This document shows positions 1 through 23,815 of a DNA stretch of 64,000 nucleotides, one piece after another. The stretch's first letter is position 1, and every line of letters starts with the position of its first letter. The notes beneath the pieces were generated by a model. The model did no database searches and was not told where the DNA came from. It worked only from the letters and a program-made list of their open reading frames with translations. Made by a program: the position numbers and the translations under genes. Source of the DNA: Branchiostoma floridae (taxonomy: Eukaryota > Chordata > Leptocardii > Amphioxiformes > Branchiostomatidae); the NCBI RefSeq assembly GCF_000003815.2, contig NC_049984.1, positions 5,160,491 to 5,224,490 on the forward strand, read 5' to 3'.

Positions 1-399
1 ATCAACATATGCAGTGTCTCACATCCTGAATTACATGTAGACTGATTGTCAATGTCGCAGTGCCCAGTATTTTTTACATGTACCAGTTTCTTAGCCTTGA
101 ATGACGGTTATAATCCCCATGGTATGATTTTTCAGTGTTCCTTACGAATTGTGCATGCATATGTTTACATCTGTTTCAACCAGCACCCAAGGCTCTGCTG
201 TATTGGAATGGCTATATTTTAATAATTTTGGAGTAGTTACTGAAATGAAGGACACTGGTACATTAGTGGTGACTATCTGATTTGCATTCATATTTGATCA
301 ATATGGAATAAGTCTGGAAGTTGTCATGGAAATATGAATGATCAGGTCTGTCTCCAGGACTTGTCCTTGGGTCCATGGACTGATGATGGAGGAAAATTT

Positions 400-575
400 A
401 CATGCAGGGACAGACCGAAATTAACTCTATCTGTCAAAAAATATTTGAACTTTGTGACATGTAATTCAGAATATATTTTCATATGCTTAGATAAAAGGAC
501 AGGTTTAGCGACGAAAACTAACAACATGGACTCCCAAACATTGAATGAAATAAAATTAAAGCTGAAGACAACATT
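400..575 (-). repeat. Dispersed repeat copy, family R5
   Basis: Shares a diverged block with about 13055-13240, 14680-14900, 32155-32325 and 42590-42785. Recognisable words are CTCCCAAACATTGA and TTAAAGCTG near one end. No inverted repeats and no tRNA-like promoter boxes were seen. Probably an old SINE or LINE-tail family; borders are approximate. Confidence 0.45.
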
Positions 576-3064
576 GTAAATGATACATAGATTCACTGCT
601 ATAGTTGGAAGTGATATCAATATAGCAGCTTGCTGGCCAGTATTACAGATGTTGCTTACAATGTAACTATGAATATTAAAGATTTTTTACAGTGTTTATA
701 AGTTCAAATTTTTTTGTGATGACCTTTTTTCACAGTGAGCAGGTCACATCCCCAACATATGATTTGTCTTCCATTATGCTACAGAAATTATTCCAGCTGT
801 TAACTCTTAATTTTCACTGTACTGCACAATTTACGTCCCCCAAACTTAACAACAATATAAATGCTGTGAACATGACTAGATTCTGCTTGCAGTTATAGTC
901 TTGCCTTCAATTTCAATTGCACCAGTAGCAGCCTGCAAGTCTGGTACATACTAATAGTAGTAATACAAGTGTATACTAAAACACGATTTAGAAATTTCAG
1001 CACAGACAGTTGAGGTCTCAAGGGAAGGTTCTGTTTTCTTTCTAGCAATGGATTATAACAGGTCAGCGATAAGCAGCCATGATTGTTTACTAATTGCCTG
1101 TTTTGTATTCTGTTACCTTGATTATGAAATGGATATTGAAACATTTCTAAAAACTGGGATATACCAACTTAACCAAGATTGTTTATGTTGGAAAATTCTG
1201 TACATGTACATGGTTTCAGAGACTAAATATTTTGTTCGTGAACCAAATTTCCATCTTGTCATATGGAATTTTTCTCAGGACAATCCTCTGCACACATGGA
1301 GAACCTCTCCTGTGTCAACAAAGCTGTTACACAAGCTAAGTTTGTTGTTAGCTGTAAAGGGTAAATACCAAATAACCTCAGCTTAACTGTGGAACGCATA
1401 AAAGGACTACCATTACCAATTCAAGGTTGTACAACATGAACAAACCACCTGATCATGGAGTGGTAAGCCAGAGATTTGTACCTCAAATTAGAATCGGATC
1501 TTAACATATGATTGTCATGGGATATAAAAATGGGATCACTGAAGGATCACAAAGAGATCTAAACCCGGGATCACTCTGAGATCTAACTGTAGGATCACCT
1601 TGATCTAAAACTGGGATCTTCAGTTCTTGCATTTTTCCCCTTACTAAAATTTGACGTCAACCTGACCATGTTTTTCTTGCTATGAGCCATTAAATACCAG
1701 CTGTAACTGAAAACAGATATACGTGACATGGACCCATTTTCATGGACAAGGCTAAATAAAGTAGAGTCCAGTTTCTTTAAATACACAAATGTAAATATAT
1801 TTGGATACCATTGTGAGTGAGTGTGTGTGAGAGATTTTGGTATGCCTCAATGTTAGAATTATTTTAAGTCATTCATTATACATGTAGACTACATGAAGCA
1901 ATTATGTTATAAAATATGTAGACAATATTGACTTAAAGTCTGGATTTTGAAGTTTGATATTGGTATTTTTATCAATTAGTACTATTTTCATTAGCTGTCC
2001 CTAAGTAATGCGATAAGATTGTGCTTGTTGGGATGGACAAAACTTTCACCCCGTCCATCAGAAAAATCTTAACTTTCATGACATAAAAGTAAAGGATGAC
2101 AATGCCTAAATGACAGAATAAACGAAAAAATCTTTAAAAAATTACCCCTAAAGATGTTTGAAATAACAATTTGTAAAGTTAGAATTTCACCAATTTTCCC
2201 CGGGAGCATACCAGAAGTACCTTTACCACTTCTAATCTACCTGCACTAGCCTGCATATACTAGTAATGCACAGAATTCAAGTCATAAGCCATGACATGAG
2301 CTGTTTCGGTACATACACCGTGTTTTGAGAAATTGTGACCATTTGTTGCCTGTACATGAAATGCAATGAATACATAACATAACACTGGAATATAACTATT
2401 ATATATCATAAGGACTTCTTATTACAGACAGTACATGTACATGACTACATGTACATTACATTACATGATGTATATGAATATCCAATGGCATATGATTTGA
2501 TTTGAAGAAAATGCAAGATGCCAAGTGTGAATGATTCTCAATAGAAAGGTTTATACTCAGCCTGACAATCATTTCAAGGATGGTAGATTCTATTTAGCAG
2601 GCTTTCCATCTCTGTTTCTTCAGTACATTTACCCCTGCCAACATGAATGTGACTAAGGATTATGAATGGAGATATGGAATTGCTGGAGTGGAGGCTTATA
2701 TAAGTCACTCAGATAGTGTGTCACTTTTATTTGTAGAAGATTAAGCCTGGATGTTCACACCATAATAACCAACTGCAGACATTTTCATAAACAACAACAG
2801 TTGAACAAAACACAAAATAGTAAGGTCAGCCAGCAATCAATAAAGTGTTGTATTGTGTTATTGATCCATGAGAGATGTTGACATCCGTTGTAAACAGTGG
2901 GAGAACCAGGAAGATTATTTTTTGACCTTGACCTCAACAGTAGGTATCATAATACAAACACTGATCTTGCCCCTTTGTATCAACACCCTGTGAGTGTAAC
3001 TGAATTTGTTGGATCACTTCTGCAGAAATATTTTTAAAAAGAAAACTTCTATCTTCTGGCTATA

Positions 3065-3273
3065 CTGTAAATGCATTTAAGTTTGCTGGGATTTAATTTC
3101 ATGGTAGCGGAAAAAGGTCTTTCCGCCGCGGTTTTAAGTTGTCGGTAGCACCATGCACTGTAGTCGTTTACTGCCATGCAAAAAATGTTTGCGGTGTTTT
3201 TAAGTTCGAATTGAAGTGGCCACCGCGAAAACTGCAAACATTGAACCACCGCGAAAGTTTCTGCATTTGCAGT
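3065..3273 (-). mobile_element. Short hairpin transposon (MITE), family A
   Basis: Terminal inverted repeat with core CTGTAAATGCA, followed inward by CGCGGT-rich blocks complementary to each other. Flanked by TA on both sides. Related copies sit at 8406-8623, 13901-14082 and 52239-52494. No protein is encoded, so it is non-autonomous. The TA duplication suggests Tc1/mariner or PIF-type mobilisation, which is inference. Confidence 0.7.
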
Positions 3274-4082
3274 ATTTTCCGAGGCCTTATATATATATGT
3301 TATAAGATTATGAAGATTCCTGCCACCAATCAGACCAAATTGGTGTGACATCACAGCTGGTCAGCCACTCCATATATGGTGTTACTTCGCAGGACATCTT
3401 TCAAGAAGATGGCTGACATATTAAGTGTTCGGAATGTAATCTATCCAAGAAATGTTGTTCCCTTCAGTCTAAAGCCAAGAAAAAGAATTATTCCTGTACA
3501 GGACAACTCTGACAACCCATTTTTACTATACCCTTAAGGGGTGAAGCATTGTTTTTGGCTTGTCTGTGTATGGAAAGGAGTGGTTTTCTGTGATTCATTA
3601 ATGTACAATGTACACAAGACAGCATTACCATACGTACGCAGATACAGTGACTAATAAGTTATATGAATAATCAAAGTACATTGTATAACAAGAAAAGAAA
3701 GCCAAAATGGAAGCTTGGCTTTTCTATATAGTGATTACACATAACTTTATAAGTGTGTAACTTGGTCAAGAAACAAGCACAAATCACCCAGCAGAACTTT
3801 GACTTCTAAAGTGTACATGATAGAAATGTACAATAATGAGAAACTGAAAACAAGGTATGACAGATTGAGCTAGAAAAATACAGTTTATAGAAATTGAAGC
3901 ATCTCTTATTTAGCAGTAAGCTCTTGCCTGTTGCCTCTGTGAAAGAGTTATTGTTTTGGTGTGTGTGTCTATGTTTCAGACTTATAGCTTCAGTCAACAA
4001 CTCTAAAAGCCATGGATGTTGTTGGATAATAAAAATGAAAACTTCTGCAATTTTTGCAAAAAAGTTGTCTTTCTAGTCATGA

Positions 4083-14264
<10,182 letters not shown>

Positions 14265-14679
14265 CCAGGCTGCCCCGCAAGCTCTCCCCCCTGTTCTACC
14301 CCAGTTGGTTTAGCCCACTAGTAGCCTGTGTTGCACAATCTCTTGCTATCAGGGACTGATCGGGCCTAAGGCCACAGCAATTTAGTTTGCTGGTTCACGG
14401 ATTTTTTAAGTGAAAATAAAGCAAGCAGACATAATAAATGCAACGGACAGGGTGGAAAACTTGAATCTGACCATGTCCACTCCATAAACCAAGGCATACA
14501 CCAGGTCTTTGGGCTTTGTTTTCAGGTTGTTTTTCCAGTTAAGCATTTTTATTTTTATTTTTTAAGAATCCGCGAACCAACCAATTAAATTAGTGTGGCC
14601 TAATCCACAAGAGCTTGTGGCTGTACACCTCTTAGTCAGAAGACAAGTTCAGAAAAGAAGGTTTTGAAGTTGTTTCAAC

Positions 14680-14900
14680 AGGGCTGTCTCCAGCTCAATT
14701 TTTTCTTCCATCCCACTCAATATTTCAGAGCCCATGTTGTTGATTTTCCTGTCATTTTAAGCTCATGAAAATACATTTTCAACAGTTTCATTGTCATTTT
14801 TGGGACGCATGCGGTAAAGTTCTGTCCCAAGAAGCAAATTTCTGTCTTGAGATGGAAGGACAGGTCCTGGAGTCAGCCCTGGCCAGGAGACTAGTTCAGA
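14680..14900 (+). repeat. Dispersed repeat copy, family R5
   Basis: One of the fullest copies. It includes CTGTCTCCAGCTC, TTCTTCCATCCCACTCAAT, GAGCCCATGTTGTTGATTTT and TTTTCAACAGTTTCATTG. Reverse-strand copies are at 32155-32325 and 42590-42785. Confidence 0.55.
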
Positions 14901-15164
14901 AAAGAAGGTTCTGAAGTACAATGTTGACGAGCCCTGCCCGTCATTTGTGTAAACCAACAAGATTAAGATCTTCCCAATTCTCCTGACTAAGACTAAGAGG
15001 TATTGGCCATCAAGCTCCTACTGTAGGGGCCTGATCATGACCAGTGGAAGGGCTGCTAGAAGCGTGATTTCGTCAGGCTAGTTAATCCCCTGTGTTTGTG
15101 TGTGTGTTTATAACACACCCTTTCTAATTTCCGTCAGGCAAAGTGTTGTACAGAAATGCCCATC

Positions 15165-15520
15165 CCTGCTTAACCAAGTTCTTTGTTCATCAACCAGAGA
15201 GTTAATTCCTAGCCAACGTTTAGGTGACCGTCTGTCACCTTCCTCAGGGCCATACTGACCAGTTCTACTTCACACTGCAGCTGCTGCAAGTGTCGCTGCT
15301 TCAGTGAGCAAAATGCAGTCTTAAACAATATTGGTTTTATCGTATATCCCTCTCACCACTGTTTTTGACTCAAGCAGACTTTCTGATACATGCAGTGAGA
15401 AGTAAACCACTTAGTATTACCCTGAGGATGGTGACAGACGGTCCCCAAAACGTTGGCTAGGTAGTAACTTTTTGGTTGTGTACAAAGTGTGTTATTCAGT
15501 GAGTTATCAGCCTGATGAAG
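15165..15520. mobile_element. Foldback pair of hammerhead-like repeat units
   Basis: Two units in opposite orientation. On the minus strand (15247 down to 15200): CTGAGGA, a perfect 6-bp stem GGTGAC/GTCACC, then TAAACGTTGGCTAGG. On the plus strand (15422-15465): CTGAGGA, GGTGAC/GTCCCC, then AAAACGTTGGCTAGG. Both are followed by a CAAAG-containing tail. This resembles the 44273-44404 insert, but the second core reads TAAA or AAAA instead of GAAA, so both are probably dead ribozymes. Confidence 0.55.
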
Positions 15521-15694
15521 AATTCACGGATGCCCCTTCCTTTTGCCCTGAACCCCATTTGAATTGTACTATAGGGCTCTGATATATACTGTATATTCTC
15601 CCACTACTAGACTGCTACGGCTCTCACTGTCACTCTTAGGAATGTGCGTTCTCTTCGAGTCACCATCTTAAGAGACTTAAAAGTACTCCTACCT

Positions 15695-15867
15695 TAATCT
15701 CCAAGCAGATCCTACAATGGCATAAGATAGTACTAAACTGGCTAAGGAGTGTAGTCAGCCAAAAGGTGTCCATTTGCCTTGTAGCGAAACACACTCCTAA
15801 GCCGGCTTCACTTCTTTGCCAGCTTTTGATACTATCTTATGCTTCTGTAAGATCTGCTTGGAGATTA
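15695..15867. mobile_element. MITE family B copy, 9-bp target duplication CTCCTACCT
   Basis: Ends are TAATCTCCAAGCAGATC and GATCTGCTTGGAGATTA. Inside, CATAAGATAGTA pairs with TACTATCTTATG-like sequence. The exact 9-bp repeat CTCCTACCT flanks both ends. Other copies: 25225-25431, 26363-26541, 27702-27893, and variant B' at 29792-29973, 31936-32133, 44893-45089. Confidence 0.85.
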
Positions 15868-16436
15868 CTCCTACCTAAAGCTCGAACCCTGTACAGAGAA
15901 GTTTGTACATGAAGCTATGGATTGCTATTTTGCCCAGCTGTAGCAGATGTCCAGAATTTATTATTGGAATACTATAATTATCGAAAAAGCATGTAAAAGG
16001 GAAGTGACAGATGATGCAAACATTTAGACGACTTTGTATAATGAATGAAACATCAATATATCAATATGTGTTAAAGTAGTAGAAGCATTGCACATTTCAT
16101 CTTGTATATTGAGGGGGGGTAAATGGTAGGATGCTCACATTGCGTAGACTACCTTATGGGTAAGATGTTATGTGTAATCCCGAAACCAATTGCAAAAAAT
16201 TTTGTTTTCTAGAAAGAATTCAAGAAAGTAGGTAGTATATTGTTGTTTGTTTGATTGTTTATATGTGTGTTTTAAAAGGACGTATGAAGTGGTTCCTATT
16301 TACACGTGCTCCGACTAACAAGAGTCATGATTTTGTTTGGAGAAATGAACTGTAGTTTGTGCAGAGCCTCGGAGCTCCTGACGTTGTGTTGTTGAGAGGC
16401 TAGAATAGGAGACCACACACTATTGTACCTACATAA

Positions 16437-16442
16437 AATAAA
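16437..16442 (+). terminator. Candidate polyadenylation signal of RANBP9
   Basis: AATAAA within ACATAAAATAAAGTTAAAG, followed within 60 bases by T- and GT-rich sequence (CAACTTTTTCTCTTGTGG). It is the best signal downstream of the RANBP9 stop. Confidence 0.5.
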
Positions 16443-16621
16443 GTTAAAGTAAAGGTTATGGTGTCAACTTTTTCTCTTGTGGTCTTTTCTGTCCCTTGTT
16501 GTCATCTTACTGTATTATTAGGGCTGTGTACCTGTAAAATTGTTAAGCTACAGGTCCAGACATGAATATCAAGTGTTGGCCTCCACCGGGCCTTTCTGCG
16601 TTGGTACGGAGATCGTAGAAT

Positions 16622-16936
16622 TTGGCAAAAAAAATTTGGGACAGTGGCCAGGGGAGTCAGTCCACGTTAAGGTCAGCATTCCCCCTTGCGGTCGGCCAAA
16701 CCCTCTGGCAGCAAAACTCTCCTGGCAAATTATTCTTCCTCTATTATAATAGCCATTGTAGTCAGTCTAATTACAGGCAGACCATCGAGAGGGACCTCCA
16801 AGAAGCTAACATTAACTGGAAGGATGTAAGGAGGATAGCTGCCGACAGAGCTTGCTGGGCCAACCTGACTGCCTCGTGTTGGACAACACGGGAGCCCCTA
16901 AGTCTAAGTCTTAGTGGTCAGTCTAGAAGAGACTAG
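16622..16936 (+). mobile_element. LINE ORF C-terminal remnant
   Basis: The frame contains RQTIERDLQEANINWKDVRR followed by AADRACWANL. This pattern, a charged helix ending in A-x-DR-x-x-W, closes the ORF of many non-LTR retrotransposons. Upstream homology is lost, so this is a short 3' remnant between RANBP9 and the first CFAP20 gene. Confidence 0.6.
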
Positions 16937-17097
16937 ATACTACACTTTTCAATGTGTGGTTGGTGCTCAAGGTTTAGCTCTCCTCAGACCCTCAGCTTTT
17001 ACATCCTATCCAATAGGCCATTCCTACAGCCAGCTAAGGTGCACATTTTCACGATTCAAGTAAAGAATAAAAGGTGTAAAGCGCCTTTCCCTAGGGA

Positions 17098-17172
17098 TCT
17101 GCTGGGAATGCAAACCCAGAACCTTTAGGTTCTAAATCATCATCTCTAACCACAAGACTACTTTGCCATCTC
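17098..17172 (-). repeat. tRNA-like SINE head (degenerate)
   Basis: The minus strand reads GTCTTGTGGTTAGAG (A-box-like) and then GGTTCTGGGTTTGCATTCCC (B-box-like) at tRNA spacing. Base pairing of the arms is poor, so it is a SINE remnant and not a tRNA gene. Confidence 0.4.
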
Positions 17173-20035
17173 ACCAATGGTTGAAGTTTCTTGAGCTGCA
17201 GCCAGTTTGTTTCAAAACAAGACACCCTAGCCCTCCATGGTAACGCCTGATACAAACGTAAATCATCGTTGACACTCCTGCAAATCTGTTCCCCAGCAAC
17301 CGAGTCTGTTGATGTTGTGATACAGAGGGCATCAAATTTATAGCACGGTCATTCAAACATTTCATTCCTCAGATAAGTGTTGATGCAGGGTTCTTGGCTC
17401 AGCACTTGGCAATTTTACAGCCTAGTAGCAGACACTGGTCACACCACTGTGTTTATGGGTGTTTTTACATAGTTCAGGCCACACCAATTTTATTTGTTGC
17501 TTCTCAGATTTGCAATAATACAGGTTTTGCTATCACAAACCTGCAAATATTGCCATTCAGAGCCACATACACATAATTTCAGTCTAAAAACGATGGCTTT
17601 TATTCAGAACATTAGTAACAAATCAAAGGAAGGGATTCATTGCATAAAACGTACCATTAACTACCCAGGCCATTGTTTTTTGTGTTATTTAAGCCGTATA
17701 TCTTCACCTCAGACCTTTTGAAAAAAAAAAGATTTCAACTTGTCGATTTTTTTCTGAAAAAAAAAATCCGACATGCAATAGATGAATTTGGTGTGGCCAA
17801 GGATTGGTGTGGCCTTACCATGTTACAACTCCACTTTAAATTCCTTTTTTTACGGCATTGTGAACCACTTGACACTGTTCAACAGTAATTATGCAATCCC
17901 CATGTAACTTACCACCCATTTGTCAATCAGATATGTCATATGCAGGGTCAAGTTTGTGTATGATCTACACTCCTGAAGTGAAAGACCTCCTTACTATACT
18001 ATAATCAAGGACGTTCTTGTTATAATGGTCCCTTTGGTGACCGCAAAGGTGTAAAATCCTCCACTAGACCTCTGAAAAAGGTGTTGGTGGGCCAACAGAA
18101 TATAAGTTAGTTTTTTCCACACCAAATGGTGTATAGGACAGTGCCCATCTCTGTTCTCTTAGCCTTTAGGCCACACACCTGTGCATGCACAGATATGACA
18201 TTAGGGACAAAACTGGGATTACAAGAACATTCTTTTTGTAGATTCTTAAACTTAAGATTACAACAGTGGCTCTGGAGATTTTCTTTTAACCTGCAGACTT
18301 AAACATAGTGGTTGACTGAGTGTCTGATTCTCTTAATTCCTCTATCTTTCTTGGGACTCTACTGTGTTCAAATACTTTTAGTACACTCCCATTTGGCCCA
18401 TTTTGCTTGTCAACAAAACACAACATTTGAAGATAGTATTACATGATTTTGCATTCTTTAATGGTTAGTCATTTCCCACTATTCTTAGTCAACTTCCTGA
18501 CTAATTAATACTTGCTCTTGACCAAATATGGGCATGATCAATAGAGACAGGTGACTTCTAGTGACCTTTCTAGTAAATGCATTACATTTTGTCCAGGTGC
18601 CATTGGCACTTTGGCTATGTTGATTTTCTTGTTTGTTACTATGGTTACCACTGTGAGGTCAAAACCTTTGGTTTGCTTTTGCCAAGACATTGTACCAATC
18701 ATGAAAGCTGTGGTAATCTTTGTTGTGATAAAGTTTGCTTTTCATTCACAGTAGATATAGACTGTAGAATAAACTATTATTACTGCTTTGTCATTGTTGC
18801 CACGCATTGTACCATGTACAACTGTCGTGCATGCAATTAAGTTCACAGTTAATATGCTCATTTCCAGCAACAATTCATCCATATAGGTCCATAGTGTATT
18901 TTCAGCGCATCAGAAAACATACATGTCTGATAAACCTGTGTAAACTTTTGTTTTAAATTCTGGTTCACCATCTATGACCCTGGTGCTGGAATGCTTGCCA
19001 AGAAGGTTATCTTTGTGGTGCCGTCTGTATGTTTCACATGTATGTATGATATGTATGCGTCTAGCATCACTTGAGAACTGTGGAAGAATCTTCATATTTG
19101 GTACTAGGGTTTGTGTTGGCAAATAAAAAAGTTCGATATTGGAGCTCCTATTATGAAATGCAGGCAAATAAGACAGTCTGACTGTGTTGGACAAGCTAAG
19201 AGAGACTGTCCAAATAAAAATAATCAAACATGCACAGAAATTTTAAACAGGCAAAATGTAATTTTTATTGCAATATGTAACAGTTTGAAATATGTAAAAG
19301 CTACATGTAACCCATCGTTAGGTTGTTCTATACATGGTTGATCATGGTACGCTACAATGTCATCAACCTAGTCATCACCATGGTTACATACAGGGGTACT
19401 AATACAGCTTCCAGTATTTACAACGATGGAAGAAAAATTGACATGGCTCGTTCATTTCCTTCTGTCCCATTTGGTCCGATGTACAAGACAGAGTCTCTTG
19501 GCCACTTAACACTTATAAGTGAGGTGTTCTAAATAAATCTGTTATTACATAGTGGGGAACGTGCCCTAAACTCTGACAAAGTTAAACGTACAATAGTCTT
19601 CTTCATCCCAACATACTTAACCCTGATCATTAATGAAAGGTCCCCAACTAAACAGGGACAACATATAATATGCTTACTTCTTCTTTTTACATTCAGAAAC
19701 AACACTTATGGGATGGAGGAGGAATTCACAAAAATTGGTCGTTGCCATTCCCAGAACCGTTTCTACCGATACTACATCTACTGTCTGTAGGAAGAGACGA
19801 CACTAAACATATTTCTCTGGTCGGTTACGCCTAATATCGCACTACATTGCAGGACTAAGTCGAACGGAGAACTAGATACGGTGCAACTGACGTTTTTTGG
19901 TAGTAAAGTCCTTCCTGACAAAATGAGTCAAGTTTGGTACATACCAGGAAGATATGGAAACATAACTTATGTAGTTTGGTTCTTTTTTTACAGCAAAAGA
20001 GGATTTGGTGACTGCACTGGTTTGATGGAGGTTCT
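17173..20035. other. Intergenic region between convergent RANBP9 and CFAP20
   Basis: No supported coding exon. Open frames are under 110 codons with no family resemblance. A low-complexity A/T patch is at 17720-17770. A block around 18120-18180 (GTGCCCATCTCTGTT, GGCCACACAC) reappears near 37880-37935 and is probably a dispersed repeat. The 3' end of the first CFAP20 transcript should fall in the right part of this stretch. Confidence 0.4.
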
Positions 20036-23000
20036 TCAAACCTGGAAAACAAGAAAAATTGCTGGATAAGTATGACATTATCGTAATCAGGATTAAAATA
20101 ACTGGCATAAAGGCGTAAAAAAGGAGTTCTTGAATTTTTTTTCTTTAGAATTCATTCCAATCTTACCTTTGCTTTGTTCTGCACTGGTAAGTAGAGTTTG
20201 AATTCTGCTGGCAGCTCGTCTTCTGAGTACAACCTGTCGGAGAAATAGACCCGGCGGATGCGGCAGTTGGCGTGGATCTGGACACGCAGAGTCTCGATGT
20301 AGTTGGTCCCGTAGGCCCTCCTCGTGAAGTCTGACAAGTTGAACTGTGGGAAAGAGTCAAAGGGTATGGTTAACATCATTGTGATCATTCAAAAAAAGGA
20401 GAAATGGTTATCCAAGCTCTCCAACATAAAAAAATCATATCATTGAATAATAGAATTCTTTGTACACAACCAAGTGCTTTATTCCACTGACATTTCAGTG
20501 AGCATAAGACAAAATCATATCATGTTTAACTGACATATCTGATACATGTACAATTTATCCCCTAACCACTGTGTCACAAAGTAATCTTTCCCCTTCCTCA
20601 CCTTTTCAAAATCAACTTTTTGGGAACAACCAATACAACAGTGAAGAATCTTGCCAAGAAATTTGTGCTTTGAATGAATGAATGAATGAATGAATGGTTT
20701 ATCCTTTCACAATTGCATGTCCTGTACCATTTTCTGGCTCAGATAATCTTCCATTTCAATCATCAACAAAAACGTGAATGTCGTCACCAAGTTTAGGGCC
20801 ACACCCATCAAACACCATAATCTAATGACAATAACTCACTTGAATCTGGTTCCACCCATCGTCCAGTCTCATGGGCATTGTGCAGATGAAGGGCTTGACT
20901 CTGGTCGTGCTCTGGTAGTTACTCGCTCTGAACCGTCTGCGCACATTCTTGTCATCTAGGACCTGTTTGTTCATGAAAAAATGTTCGTTAGATCCATCAA
21001 CACAATCACCAAATGATGTTAGAAACATTGACACAATCACCATAAGCAGACGTTAGAAACATTTGACAAATCAGAGCTATCAAGTTCAATAGTGAATCCA
21101 TTGAAATGTACTACAAGTTACAATTCCTTTTGTTTTTTGTACAAAATACTGAAAACGGAAACAAAAAGATTTTACTTCTTTTCATACTTCAATTATGTTA
21201 ACCATTCCAAGAATGAATGACCATTCCCTGATCTATGTGTATAAAATTAAATACTACCGGTAGTAAATGTAAAATAGTATTTCTAACATAGAAACTGAGA
21301 AGCAAACATTTTATACATGTACATGTATAATGTTGATAATTGTACTCCCTGTTCTTTAGTTATCATTGTCACTAAAGTATCATAATATTCTGTCTACTAG
21401 AAATCTTAGAAAACGAACTCACCTGAACCTCGAAGGTGAAGTACTTCTTCAGGTTCTTGATGATCATCACAAGGAAGGGCAACTTGATTCCCAGGGTTTT
21501 CTTTGGGTCTGCCGGGCAGGTGATATATGTTGTGCTGACGTTTGTGCCACAAATCTCCAGTACAAGTGACTGGATGTCGTTGTCTGTGATCCTCTTGATG
21601 TGGCCATTTCTCACCTGAGGTAGGGAAGAGAAATCACAATTTTTAACAATTTAATACCAAAATTCTGATAGTTTACAAGCAATATGTGTTGACGGCAAAT
21701 TCAAGCTTGAGGGCACATGATTTTGAGGCATCCTGTTTTTGAAATGATTTGAAAAGGTACGACCGTACGAGATGATTAGATCTACCTACACTTGACAAAA
21801 ACCTTGGAACCCCTTGCCTACATGTATTACCTGAAAAAAGACTTATTCAATTTTTGGGGGGAGGGGGGGTGTAATCCACATTCTGAAACACAATTCCTAT
21901 TGATTTTTATACATATGGTAGAAAGTTATGGCAACATTTAAATCTATATTTTTTTGGATTTATTCATTCATTTCTGTAATTTGTATCATACTTGCCCAAA
22001 ACTACTGTCAGCATTTTATCAAAAGAATAATTCAAAACATTTCATTTAAAAAATCCTATGTTTAGGCCCAATTTGCTAGGCTACCAAAGAAGGCTTATTG
22101 TTACTGTTTGAAAATACATTGTACTAATTTGTAGGTGGTGGGCAGAAAATATGTACTAATGTAGTGGGCTGATAAGGGAACTGCCTGCCATTGAAAGGAT
22201 ACAAATGACACTCAATCAAATTTGATTGGCAGGAATTCTGCTTCAATCAAACCATCTTGACTGTTACTATTACCATATTTGGAACAGGAACAAAAACTCC
22301 CTTCAGAACACTACATATTTTCAGGTGCTATTGATAACTGTTATGTGACGACAAGTGATTGGACTTGAAACCAATTACGGATCAAGTTTCAAGACTAATT
22401 TTGCGCTATTTATAGCGACTGAAAGCAGCGCATTTTAATCCAATCTGTCATGTTTCCTTTTCTGGTACAACAACAAACTGAATGTCACAGTTTGACTGTT
22501 TACGTTTTGTTTATGCCAATACCAAATAAAATGCTATGAATGAAATGTCATTTAACAAAGAAACTTCAATGCTTCAAGATTTTCATGTTACTTCATATTT
22601 TCACTTGTAGTTGCTATATCAATAGGCACAAAACCGTTGAACTAAAGCATTGTTTAATTTGTTATAACAATGCTAATGAAGCAAAGTGTTATGTTATTAT
22701 AGCAACATAGAATGCTTGATGGGTTGAAATTGTTCAACTTCTTTGAATAGTTAAACTGTGAAAAACATTATCAAATACATGACAAAATGACAAAAACAAA
22801 TGTACCACTACCACGGAAAAAAAATTAAGGCAATTTGGCTTGTGATTACTGTAAACCTTAAACAGTGACATGTTGTAAGATCACAATCTAGATAGTAGGC
22901 AAGAACAACATAAGCTTGATCGATCTGATTTGATAAACAAATACAGCAAGAAAATACAAAACCAGGGTAAAAACTGACAAAATAATGATGTTAAAAATTG

Positions 23001-23815
23001 TGAAATTCTGGTTGTGAAATTCGTATTGGTACTGAACTTGTTAAATCTGTATTTGTACTACACTCATCTTTTTATATTGATATACTTTGATATAGAAATC
23101 CAGGAAGCGATCAATTGGCATTGTTGTGAATTTCACTAAACATGAGATACAAAACATTCTATAAAAACAGCCAAAGGTCGCACAAAACACATTTTGGGCC
23201 AACATAAACTTTAGAGAATGATGAAGAGACATTTTTTAGAATTTGGTGATTTCCTCCAACAGGATTTGAGATGAGCTCTTGAGTTAGGATCATCGTCTGA
23301 GCCCGTCTCCAAGGTAACCGCGCCCTTCCCACACCCAACATGTCCGAAACTCAAAACTACCCGGCGTTTGGGACGGAAATATAATTTTACAAACATCCTA
23401 GTGGTATAGATACAGTTTGTCCGGCCTGGTTGGTATGCGTATGTTGTTTCTGTGTATACGTATAAACAATATTGGCCGGCCCTTGGCCGGTCATAGTTCA
23501 GATGGAACGTTGGCAACACGGCCGATCGTATATTTCTTAACAACATCGTATACGTGAAAACAGAGCAAAATTTGGTATCATATCATGATATTAACTCATC
23601 ATAGCTTCATCCTATGGTATAGTTGTTACTTGTTGTGCTAAACAGATCGCATAAACAAAATCACTAGTTACAACTAAACATGGCCGGTAGTGATGAGCCA
23701 TGAGTAGCGTGGTAGAAAAAATCCTCCTTACCTTTTTGTCCCAGATTTGCAAAGGTTTGCTTCCTATGCTGTACAGGATGGACAAGAAACCACTCTGAAA
23801 CGTATTCTTAAACAT
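20036..23815 (-). CDS. CFAP20: Cilia- and flagella-associated protein 20 (BUG22), conserved copy
   Basis: CFAP20 is a small, extremely conserved protein of the axoneme and centriole that binds microtubule doublets and affects ciliary motility and tubulin modification. Exons in gene order: 23815-23732, 21614-21423, 20962-20840, 20343-20167, and a proposed final exon 20041-20036 encoding only Val and the stop after a strong acceptor (TTCTTGTTTTCCAG). The four main exons give 28+64+41+59 codons in phase 0, so 193 residues with the last exon, the usual family length. Sequence is close to textbook: [107 protein letters not shown] tandem, more divergent copy lies 4.5 kb upstream. The terminal two-codon exon is the least certain part. 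Confidence 0.95.
20671..20696 (+). repeat. TGAA microsatellite
   Basis: About six and a half TGAA units in the CFAP20 intron between the third and fourth coding exons. Confidence 0.9.

Larger units (their letters stand above)
14265..16442 (+). other. Putative RANBP9 3' UTR
   Basis: No further splice or coding signal was seen after the TGA at 14262-14264. The first convincing AATAAA is at 16437, which implies a UTR of about 2.2 kb. The stretch contains three repeats: an R5 copy (14680-14900), a foldback pair with hammerhead-like cores (15165-15520) and a family B hairpin (15695-15867). If the UTR call is right, these would be transcribed and could form long hairpins in the mRNA. Confidence 0.5.
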
